Assembly: GCF_022637395.1 (NCBI RefSeq)
Contig: NZ_CP093337.1
Span: forward strand, 1,162,001 to 1,226,000
Reading direction: 5' to 3'
DNA length: 64,000 nt
Origin: Shinella sp. H4-D48
GTDB taxonomy: Bacteria; Pseudomonadota; Alphaproteobacteria; Rhizobiales; Rhizobiaceae
Position numbers and translations under genes: made by a program. The notes below the pieces were generated by a model, which saw nothing but the letters and a program-made list of their open reading frames with translations, made no database searches and was not told the origin of the DNA. Positions 9,251-15,978 of this stretch are shown here, one piece after another (positions within the stretch are counted from its first letter, which is position 1; each line of letters begins with the position of its first letter).

Positions 9251-9371
9251 ACCCCCCTCTGGCCTGCCGGCCATCTCCCCCACAAGGGGGGAGATTGAAT
9301 CGTGGCACCGCTTTGCCTCCAGCCGATCTCCCCCCCTTGTGGGGGAGATGCCCGGCAGGGCAGAGGGGGGT
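9251..9371. repeat. Rhizobial intergenic palindromic element (two inverted arms)
   Basis: Two nearly identical arms of about 45 bases (CCCCCCTCTG...GCC ATCTCCCCCACAAGGGGGGAGAT) are arranged head to head around a spacer of about 30 bases. Each arm also has internal palindromes. Elements of this form (CCCTCTG...CTGCCGG...ATCTCCCCC) are common between genes in Rhizobiales. It fills the 179-base gap between the carnitine dehydrogenase and acyl-CoA dehydrogenase genes and would form a large hairpin in the transcript. Confidence 0.85.
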
Positions 9372-9384
9372 AAGGGCTTGCGCC

Positions 9385-10878
9385 CTACGCGCGCTTCTGC
9401 CCGACGCTCCGGCCGGCACCTTCCGGCACCGGGAGCGTCGCGTGGGCTTCGGCGATCGGCTTGATCTTCGCGAGCACTTCCGCCGGTGCCTCGACGCTCT
9501 TGCCGGCCTTCGAGTCGACATGGACCATCATCTGCTCGGCGGTGGCGATGACGTCGCCCGTCGCCGCGTCATGGATGCGGGTGAAGAAGTGCAGGCGCTT
9601 GGCGTCGGACGACAGAAGCTGGAGCGTCGTGTAGAGCGCCTGGCCGAGCTTGCCCTCGCCGAGATGGCGGATGTGGGTTTCCACCGTGTAGTAGCTGTGG
9701 CCGGCCTCGACGTAATCGAAATCGACACCGATAAGGCGCAGCAGCGCATCCGAGGTGTCGCCGAACAGCTGAAGATAGCGGTGTTCGGTCATGTGGCCGT
9801 TGTAATCGACCCAGGCGGCGTTGACCTTGGTATCGAGCAGGCGCAGCGGTTCGGCAGCAGAGACCTCGACCTTCGCCTTGCCGGCCTTGGCCCACAGGTG
9901 CGCCTCGAAATCGGCGAGCAGCTTGCCGGAGCCCCAACCCTTGCCGTCATCGCCGGCCTTCAGCGCGTGCATGATGCCGACGAGGTTCTGGTCGCGGATG
10001 CGCTCCAGCTCGCGGATGCCGCGTGCGCCGGACTGGGCGTCCGACTGGTCGGCGATCTTCGCGACCAGCGCATCGTTGAGGTCGACGACATCGGTGAGCT
10101 TCGTCCACGGCCAGGACAGGCAGGGGCCGAACTGCGCGAGGAAGTGGCGCATGCCCGCTTCGCCGCCGGCGATGCGGTAGGTCTCGAACATGCCCATCTG
10201 CGCCCAGCGCATGCCGAACGAATAGCGGATCACGTCGTCGAGCGTCTCGGTATCGCAGATATCGTCCTTGATGAGCCAGAGGCCCTCGCGCCAGACGGCT
10301 TCCAGAAGACGGTCGCCGACAAAGGCCTCGATCTCCTTGTTGATGATCACGCCCTTCATGCCGATGGGCGCCAGCTTGGCCTTGGCGTCTTCGAGAACCG
10401 CGCGCGACGTCTTCTGGCCACCGACGAGTTCGGCAAGCGGCAGGAGATAGACGGGGTTGTAGGGATGCGCGACGAACAGGCGTTCGGGATGCTTCATGTC
10501 GCGCTGCAGGTCGGTCGGCATGAGGCCCGAGGTGGAGGAGCCGATCAGCGCCTTGGGGTCGGCGGCGGCATCGATCTGGTTCAGCACGCCGCGCTTCAGT
10601 TCGAGGCGCTCGGGCACGCTTTCCTGAATCCAGTCAGCGCCTTCGACGGCTTCCTCAATGCTCTTGGCGAAGGTGACCTTTCCCTTCGGCGGCAGCGGCG
10701 CCATGGTGAGCATGCCATAGGCACGCTCGGCATTGGCCATGACTTCGCCGATGATGCGCTCGGCTTCCGGGTGCGGATCGAAAATCTTCACATCGATGCC
10801 GGCCAGCGCGAAACGCGCGACCCAGGCCCCGCCGATGACGCCGCCGCCGATGCAGGCTGCCTTGTGGATGGTGCTCAT
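9385..10878 (-). CDS. lcdH: L-carnitine dehydrogenase fused to a hotdog thioesterase
   Basis: This 497-residue protein fuses two enzymes. Residues about 1-320 are a 3-hydroxyacyl-CoA dehydrogenase-type NAD-binding domain, with the Rossmann motif GGGVIGGAW at 11-19 and the family stretch AHPYNPVYLLPLAELV. This part oxidises L-carnitine to 3-dehydrocarnitine. Residues about 350-480 form a 4HBT-type hotdog domain with the motif WVDYNGHMTEHRYLQLF, a betainyl-CoA thioesterase in characterised rhizobial carnitine dehydrogenases. The thioesterase would release glycine betaine from the betainyl-CoA made by the neighbouring cleavage enzyme. The total length matches the fused enzymes of Rhizobium and Sinorhizobium. 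An AAGGGAA ribosome-binding site precedes the ATG. The fusion of this activity with its partner strongly supports the carnitine assignment for the whole array. Confidence 0.93.
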   Translation of the reverse strand: MSTIHKAACIGGGVIGGAWVARFALAGIDVKIFDPHPEAERIIGEVMANAERAYGMLTMAPLPPKGKVTFAKSIEEAVEGADWIQESVPERLELKRGVLNQIDAAADPKALIGSSTSGLMPTDLQRDMKHPERLFVAHPYNPVYLLPLAELVGGQKTSRAVLEDAKAKLAPIGMKGVIINKEIEAFVGDRLLEAVWREGLWLIKDDICDTETLDDVIRYSFGMRWAQMGMFETYRIAGGEAGMRHFLAQFGPCLSWPWTKLTDVVDLNDALVAKIADQSDAQSGARGIRELERIRDQNLVGIMHALKAGDDGKGWGSGKLLADFEAHLWAKAGKAKVEVSAAEPLRLLDTKVNAAWVDYNGHMTEHRYLQLFGDTSDALLRLIGVDFDYVEAGHSYYTVETHIRHLGEGKLGQALYTTLQLLSSDAKRLHFFTRIHDAATGDVIATAEQMMVHVDSKAGKSVEAPAEVLAKIKPIAEAHATLPVPEGAGRSVGQKRA

Positions 10879-10948
10879 GCTGATGCGTTCCCTTGTACTT
10901 TGTGCTCGTTTGCCTGCGCCCGCGTGCTTTTACACATGGAGCGGCCAT

Positions 10949-11068
10949 CCCCCTCATCCGCCCTTCGGGCACCTTCTCCCCGTGGGGGAGAAGGGAAGGA
11001 TGCACCGCCTTGCCAGATTCTCCTTCTCCCCCAATGGGGAGAGGTGCTCGAAGGGCGGATGAGGGGGC
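10949..11068. repeat. RIME-type rhizobial intergenic palindrome
   Basis: Inverted arms begin CCCCCTCATCCGCCCTTCG and end CGAAGGGCGGATGAGGGGG, each with an inner CTTCTCCCC...GGGGAGAAG hairpin. Elements of this design are known in rhizobia as RIME-like intergenic elements. It fills the gap between the cleavage-enzyme and carnitine dehydrogenase genes. Confidence 0.85.
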
Positions 11069-11085
11069 AGGCGCTGCCGTTCCGG

Positions 11086-12000
11086 TCATCCGCGCGGCGC
11101 GCGCTTCGTCAGTTTCAGCTTCTCGCGCACTTCGGCCGGGCCGATGACGCGGGCGCCCATGCTTTCGATGATGTTGACGGCCTTATCGACGAGCTGCGCA
11201 TTGGTCGCGAGCTGGCCCTTGCCGACATAGAGATTGTCCTCAAGGCCGACGCGGACATTGCCGCCGGCAAGCACGGCCGCAGCCGGATAGGCCATGGCGT
11301 TACGGCCGATGGAGAAGGCCGAAAAGGTCCAGTTCGACGGCACGTTGTTGACCATCGCCATGAAGGTGTTGAGATCGTCAGGCGCGCCCCACGGAATGCC
11401 CATGCACAGCTGGATGAGGACCGGATCCTCGATGACGCCTTCTTCGACGAGCTGCTTGGCGAACCAGAGATGGCCGGTATCGAAGGCTTCGATTTCGGGG
11501 CGCACGCCGAGATCGGTCATCATCTTGCCCATGGCGCGCAGCATCGACGGAGTGTTGGTCATCACATAGTCGCCGAGCGAGAAGTTCATGGTGCCGCAAT
11601 CGAGCGTGCAGATTTCCGGCAGGCATTCGACAACGTGGGACACGCGCTCGGTGGCGCCCACCATGTCGGTGCCGACAGGGTTCAGCGGCAGCGGCTGTTC
11701 GGTGCCGCCGAAGATCATGTCGCCGCCCATGCCGGCGGTGAGGTTGAGCACCACGTCGACTTCGGCGTCACGGATGCGCTCGGTGACTTCGCGATAGAGA
11801 TCGTTGCGGCGGCTGGGCGCGCCGGTCTCGGGGTCGCGCACATGGCAGTGCACGACGGCGGCACCCGCCTTGGCGGCGTCGATCGCGGATTCGGCGATCT
11901 GCTTGGGTGAGCGCGGCACATGCGGCGACTTGCCTGCGGTATCGCCGGAGCCGGTAACAGCGCAGGTAATGAAGACGTCGCGGTTCATCGAAAGAGGCAT
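11086..12000 (-). CDS. Beta-keto acid cleavage enzyme (BKACE), predicted 3-dehydrocarnitine cleavage enzyme
   Basis: This 304-residue TIM-barrel enzyme of the BKACE family (formerly DUF849) cleaves a beta-keto acid with acetyl-CoA to give acetoacetate and a new acyl-CoA. Seen here are the zinc-binding HCHVRDPETG near residue 50, GGTEQPLPL, and the EAFDTGHLWFA region near residue 170. Next to a carnitine dehydrogenase the expected reaction is 3-dehydrocarnitine plus acetyl-CoA to betainyl-CoA plus acetoacetate. I chose the ATG at 12000 because GGGAG stands 7 bases before it; a longer in-frame start at 12063 has no such site and would run into the divergent promoter. It is the first gene of the minus-strand array. 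Confidence 0.9.
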   Translation of the reverse strand: MPLSMNRDVFITCAVTGSGDTAGKSPHVPRSPKQIAESAIDAAKAGAAVVHCHVRDPETGAPSRRNDLYREVTERIRDAEVDVVLNLTAGMGGDMIFGGTEQPLPLNPVGTDMVGATERVSHVVECLPEICTLDCGTMNFSLGDYVMTNTPSMLRAMGKMMTDLGVRPEIEAFDTGHLWFAKQLVEEGVIEDPVLIQLCMGIPWGAPDDLNTFMAMVNNVPSNWTFSAFSIGRNAMAYPAAAVLAGGNVRVGLEDNLYVGKGQLATNAQLVDKAVNIIESMGARVIGPAEVREKLKLTKRAPRG

Positions 12001-12004
12001 TTTC

Positions 12005-12021
12005 GTTCTCCCAGTATTCTC
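12005..12021 (-). promoter_or_regulatory. 17-base leader motif with ribosome-binding site, copy 2
   Basis: This is the second identical copy of GAGAATACTGGGAGAAC, which supplies the GGGAG ribosome-binding site for the cleavage-enzyme gene at 12000. The other copy is at 9212-9228. Confidence 0.6.
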
Positions 12022-12114
12022 GTTAAGGCCATTACGAGCCAAGAGACGGCGCAATGCTTTCACTTTTCAGATCTATCCTTGACAATTTGAGAGGTGCATT
12101 TGCATGCTTGCGTC
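12022..12114. promoter_or_regulatory. Divergent promoter region, carnitine array / GlxA-type regulator
   Basis: About 90 bases separate the divergent starts of the cleavage-enzyme gene and the regulator gene. A TTGACA hexamer at 12079-12084 could be a -35 box for the regulator, but no good -10 box stands 17 bases further on. Operators for the regulator would be expected here; I saw no convincing long palindrome. Confidence 0.45.
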
Positions 12115-13089
12115 ATGCTCGACCTCTCCTCCGATACGCTCGACATCGATCTTCTTATCCTGCCCGAGACGAACCTCATCCTCGTCGCCTCGGTTATCGA
12201 ACCCCTGCGCGCGGCCAACCGAATTTCCGGTCAGACGCTCTACCGCTGGCGGATGTTCTCGCCGGATGGGCAACCCATCGAGACGCGCAGCCGCATTCCC
12301 GTTCCCGTCGACGGCGTTTTCCGGCCGGAAAAGGAGACGGCGCCGCTCTTCGTGCTGTCGAGCTATCAATGGCAGATGAGTGCGACGCCTCTGTTACGGC
12401 GCCAGCTTTCGCAGACCGCGCGCTACCGGACGATGATGGCGGGTATCGAATCGGGAAGCTGGCTGCTGGCGGAGGCGAGCCTCTTGGACGGCTACTCCGT
12501 GACCGTTCACTGGGAGGACATGGAGGAATTCGCTTCGTGCTATCCGCAGATTGCCGTGATGCGGGAGCGCTATGTCATCGACGGAAAGCGTGTCACCTCC
12601 GGCGGATCGCTGCCGACGCTCGACCTGATGCTGGAAATCATTCGCCGAAGGCAGGGCTATTCGCTTGCGCTGGAGGTATCGCGGCTGTTCATCTACGAGC
12701 ATGAGCGCACCGGCGGTCTCCTGCAGGTGCCGGCGCTCGGCAACATGCGCGTTGCCGACCAGCGCGTGAGCCAGGCCGTGCGGCTGATGGAAGAGACGGT
12801 CGATGCGCCGCTGACGCTGGCGCGGCTCGCCCGGCGTGTGGGCATCAGCGCGCGGCATCTGCAGGACCTGTTTCAGGAATCGATGGGTGTGGTGCCGCAC
12901 CAGCACTATCTGGCGCTGCGCCTCAACGCGGCCCGGCGCAAGGTCATCGAGACCAAGGCGGAGTTTGCCGACATCGCCGCGCTCACCGGCTTCAACTCGT
13001 CATCGGCCTTCTCGCGTAGCTACCGCGCGCACTATCACGAAAGCCCGACGGAGACGCGGCGGCGGCTGCGCGCAGGCGCCAAGGTTTAA
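12115..13089 (+). CDS. GlxA/AraC-family transcriptional regulator, CdhR-like
   Basis: This protein of 324 residues has an N-terminal DJ-1/PfpI-like (class I glutamine amidotransferase-like) domain (about 1-185) and a C-terminal AraC-type double helix-turn-helix (about 210-315), with APLTLARLARRVGISARHLQDLF and ADIAALTGFNSSSAFSRSYRAHYHESP. Regulators of this type (CdhR, GbdR) activate carnitine and glycine betaine catabolism in pseudomonads. It is divergent from the carnitine array and is probably its activator, sensing carnitine or a derivative. The start is uncertain: an in-frame GTG at 12094 would add 7 residues but has a ribosome-binding site too close to it; I prefer the ATG at 12115. Confidence 0.85.
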   Translation: MLDLSSDTLDIDLLILPETNLILVASVIEPLRAANRISGQTLYRWRMFSPDGQPIETRSRIPVPVDGVFRPEKETAPLFVLSSYQWQMSATPLLRRQLSQTARYRTMMAGIESGSWLLAEASLLDGYSVTVHWEDMEEFASCYPQIAVMRERYVIDGKRVTSGGSLPTLDLMLEIIRRRQGYSLALEVSRLFIYEHERTGGLLQVPALGNMRVADQRVSQAVRLMEETVDAPLTLARLARRVGISARHLQDLFQESMGVVPHQHYLALRLNAARRKVIETKAEFADIAALTGFNSSSAFSRSYRAHYHESPTETRRRLRAGAKV

Positions 13090-14255
13090 GGCGCACGCCG
13101 CGACAGGATGGGGATCACCGTTTCCGCCGCCTGGCGGGACAGCGTGTCACGCGGCCAGACGAGGCTCAGCGATTGGCGGTAGGCCGGGCCGAGCGGCAGC
13201 AGCGCCGGCGGCGGGCTGATATTGGCCAGCGAGTTCTCCGGCAGGATGGCAAGGTGGCCGTGTTTCAGCACGAGGTTGATGATGACGGGGATGGAATCCA
13301 CCTCCACCAGCGTCAGGCGTGCCCGCTCGGCCGGCGTGAGCGTGGCCTCCAGAAAACGGTCCGTCATCTGGCGCAGGCCGCTGCGCGGGCTCGGTACGGC
13401 AATCGGATAGCGGCGCAGGAGAGCCGCGAGGTCCTGCCGGTCGTCTTCCTTCAGGTCGCGGGGGGCGGCGAGGGCGAGTTGCGACTGGTCGATCAGGCAG
13501 CCATCGAACTCCACGGGATAGCGGTCGGTATCGAGCAGGATCAGGTCGAAACGGCGGTTCTTGAGACCGGAAACCAGTTCATCGGCCGTTGTCGAGGACA
13601 GGAAGAGCGGCTGGCGCGGGCGGGCGGCGCGCCACTCGACCGCCAGCCGCGCCAGCATGCCGGCGATCTCGCTTTCATGGCCGAAGGGGATGATGGCGCC
13701 GAGCCGCCAGGTTGCGGCGCTGCGCCGGAAACGCTCCGTGGAGGCAGCGGCGAGCGTTTCCCAGGCGGTGGTGATGTGCTCGGCAAGGGCAAGCGCTTCA
13801 AGGCCCGCCGGCGTGCAGCTAATGCCCTTGGCCGAACGGTCGAACAGCGTGCAGCCGATGGCCTTCTCAAGATGCGCGAGCTGACGGGTCAGCTGGGGCT
13901 GACCGAGGCCGTGGCTTCTGGCAGCGGCATTGATGCTGCCGGCCTTGGCAGCGGCGGCGAAGCGAGAGAGCGATGCGAGCGGGATGGCGCCCCCGGCCGA
14001 TGTGCCTTGCCCGAGCGACAAAAGCGTCGCCGCGGTGCGCGCGATCTCAGCAAAATGTGGCAGGCGGGTTTCCCCCTCCAGCGTGGGCACCAGCGCCTGC
14101 CCGTCGCGCCGAACAAGCGGCACCGAAAGGGCGGCTTCGACCCGTCGCAGTGCCGCACTTGCGCTGGAGGCCGGCCGGCCGGCGCGGGCGGCGGCCCGGC
14201 GAATGCCGCGCTGTTCGAGTATGTCGTGCACGAGGCTGAGGGTGGCCAGATCCAC
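13086..14255 (-). CDS. LysR-family regulator with two tandem N-terminal HTH domains
   Basis: At 389 residues this is about 90 longer than a normal LysR-type regulator. The extra length is a second winged HTH. Residues 3-60 resemble a degenerate LysR HTH (AAARAGRPASSASAALRRVEAAL followed by a VPLVRRDG wing). Residues 91-155 form the canonical one (FAAAAKAGSINAAARSHGLGQPQLTRQLAHLEKAIGCTLFDR). A LysR substrate-binding domain follows from about 175 to the end. The GTG at 14255 is the only start that keeps both HTHs. Its gene is divergent from the putative ergothioneine operon, and it converges with the GlxA-type regulator gene with a 4-base overlap. The likely role is substrate-responsive control of that operon. 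Both the inducer and the use of the first HTH are unknown. Confidence 0.85.
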   Translation of the reverse strand: MDLATLSLVHDILEQRGIRRAAARAGRPASSASAALRRVEAALSVPLVRRDGQALVPTLEGETRLPHFAEIARTAATLLSLGQGTSAGGAIPLASLSRFAAAAKAGSINAAARSHGLGQPQLTRQLAHLEKAIGCTLFDRSAKGISCTPAGLEALALAEHITTAWETLAAASTERFRRSAATWRLGAIIPFGHESEIAGMLARLAVEWRAARPRQPLFLSSTTADELVSGLKNRRFDLILLDTDRYPVEFDGCLIDQSQLALAAPRDLKEDDRQDLAALLRRYPIAVPSPRSGLRQMTDRFLEATLTPAERARLTLVEVDSIPVIINLVLKHGHLAILPENSLANISPPPALLPLGPAYRQSLSLVWPRDTLSRQAAETVIPILSRRAP

Positions 14256-14427
14256 GGGCGGCGCTTTCGTTTAGCGGATGATGTTCGGCTTATAGCATAG
14301 GGCGTGCGGATTTTGGGATATCTGTTTGTGCTGCGTTGCGCTTAACATCCATCCCGTACTTTTCTGCAATTGCCGGATAAGCCCGCGCGGCTTTTCCGAT
14401 GCTGCACTCGATACAGGCTTTGGGGAC
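14256..14427. promoter_or_regulatory. Divergent promoter region, tandem-HTH LysR gene / ergothionase-like operon
   Basis: This 172-base region separates the LysR gene (minus) from the first gene of the plus-strand operon. It should hold both promoters and the LysR binding site (T-N11-A type). A TATAGCATAG stretch at 14291-14300 could serve as a -10 region. I could not define an operator with confidence. Confidence 0.5.
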
Positions 14428-15966
14428 ATGCTCGCTTCCGCCGAAACGCTCTATCTCACTGGCCAGCCACTCGATTTCACCGCGCTGGAGGCGATCGGCC
14501 GGGCGGGCCGGCATGCGGTGGCCTGCGAGAAGGGCATGGGGCGGATCGTGACGGCGCGGCATGTCGTTACCGATCGACTCGCCACCGGCCTGCCGATCTA
14601 CGGCGCCAATACCGGCGTCGGCTCGATGAGGGACAAACTGTGGACGGCCGACGATCTCGTCGAGTTCAACAATAACCTCGTCAAGGCGCATCATTTCGGC
14701 ACGGGCGAGCCCTTTACGCTGCCCATCGTGCGCAAGGCCATGGCGATCCGGGTGAACACGGCGCTCGGCGGTTATTCCGGGTGCAGCCCTGAGCTGATCG
14801 ACGCCTTCCTCGCGCTGCTCGAAAAGGATGTCGTGCCCGTGGTGCGCCGGCACGGGTCTATGGGCTGCGCCGATATTGGCCTGATGGGCCAGATCGCTGC
14901 CGTGCTGATGGGCGAGGGCGAGGCGTGGTATCGCGGCGAGCGCGTGCCGGCCGCTGAGGCGCTGGAGCGCGCCGGGTTGAAACCCCATCACATGCAGCCG
15001 CGCGATGCGCTGGCGGCGCTGAGCGTCAACGCCATCTCGCATGCCGCCGCAGCCGACGTGGTGCGCGAGGCAGCCAAGGCGATCCGCAACCTCATGGTAA
15101 CAGGCGTTCTTTCGTCGCTGGCGCTCGGGGCATCTGCCGATCCTTGGCGGGTCGCCGCGCGCCTTTCGGCCCATGGCGAGGCGATGGCCGGGCGCTGGTT
15201 CGAGGCGCAGGCCGCCTCGGGCCACTGGCCCAAGCCATCGGCGATCCACGATCCGCTCAGCCTGCGCATGACCGCGCAGGTCTTCGGCGCCTGCCTCGAT
15301 ACGCTGATGAACGCGGCAGAGCGCATCGTCGAGGCGACCGCGCAGTCGGATGACAATCCCGTCGTCATCGACGGCGTGATCATGGCCTCCGGCGGCTCGC
15401 TGCCGCTCTCGACTACCCTCTATGTCGAGGCCGCGCAGACGGGGTTCGCGCATCTTGCCCGAAACGTCCTGAACCGCTGCGTGCTGCTGGCCAACGGCGT
15501 GCGCCGCAACCTGCCGGTCAATCTCGTTGCGCCCGGCGAGGCGGCGACCGGCTTCGGGCCGCTTTTGAAGCTCGCAGTCGAGCTCTATATGCGCATCCAG
15601 TCGCTGGCGGTGCCGATCTCGGCGCAATCCATTGTCGTGGCGGGCGGGCTGGAGGAGGAGGCGACCTTCCTGCCGCTGATCGTCGAGCGCATGGAAAGCC
15701 AGGTGCGCGACCTTCGCCAGCTTGCCGCGCTCGAAGCCATGCTGTCGGCGCAGGCCGTTGATCTCTCGGGCGACAATGTCGAGGGCGTGGCCTCCATCGC
15801 CTATCAGCGCACGCGTGCCATCAGCCCGTTCTACCGCAAGGACCGGCCGCTTTCCGCCGAAATCGAGGCGCTCGACCGTGATCTCGCCTGCCCGGATGCG
15901 CTTGCCGCCTTCCTCGATGCGGCGCCTATGGCCGAGTTCGACACCTTCTTCGCCCTCAAAGCCTGA
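14428..15966 (+). CDS. Aromatic amino acid lyase-family protein lacking the MIO triad; predicted ergothionase
   Basis: This 512-residue protein aligns with histidine ammonia-lyase through PIYGANTGVGSMRDK (about 56-70, with the catalytic-loop Tyr58), GGYSGCSPE, HGSMG and QSDDNPVVIDG. The Ala-Ser-Gly that cyclises to the MIO electrophile in true ammonia-lyases is Cys-Ala-Asp here (residues 147-149, bases 14866-14874). MIO therefore cannot form in the usual way, which argues against amino-acid ammonia-lyase activity. Ergothionases, which remove trimethylamine from ergothioneine to give thiourocanate, belong to this family and lack MIO because trimethylammonium is already a good leaving group. 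The four genes downstream supply the rest of that pathway. I chose the ATG at 14428; a TTG 102 bases upstream would add a non-homologous leader. The exact substrate remains inferred. Confidence 0.82.
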   Translation: MLASAETLYLTGQPLDFTALEAIGRAGRHAVACEKGMGRIVTARHVVTDRLATGLPIYGANTGVGSMRDKLWTADDLVEFNNNLVKAHHFGTGEPFTLPIVRKAMAIRVNTALGGYSGCSPELIDAFLALLEKDVVPVVRRHGSMGCADIGLMGQIAAVLMGEGEAWYRGERVPAAEALERAGLKPHHMQPRDALAALSVNAISHAAAADVVREAAKAIRNLMVTGVLSSLALGASADPWRVAARLSAHGEAMAGRWFEAQAASGHWPKPSAIHDPLSLRMTAQVFGACLDTLMNAAERIVEATAQSDDNPVVIDGVIMASGGSLPLSTTLYVEAAQTGFAHLARNVLNRCVLLANGVRRNLPVNLVAPGEAATGFGPLLKLAVELYMRIQSLAVPISAQSIVVAGGLEEEATFLPLIVERMESQVRDLRQLAALEAMLSAQAVDLSGDNVEGVASIAYQRTRAISPFYRKDRPLSAEIEALDRDLACPDALAAFLDAAPMAEFDTFFALKA

Positions 15967-15978
15967 CGGAGACACGAC

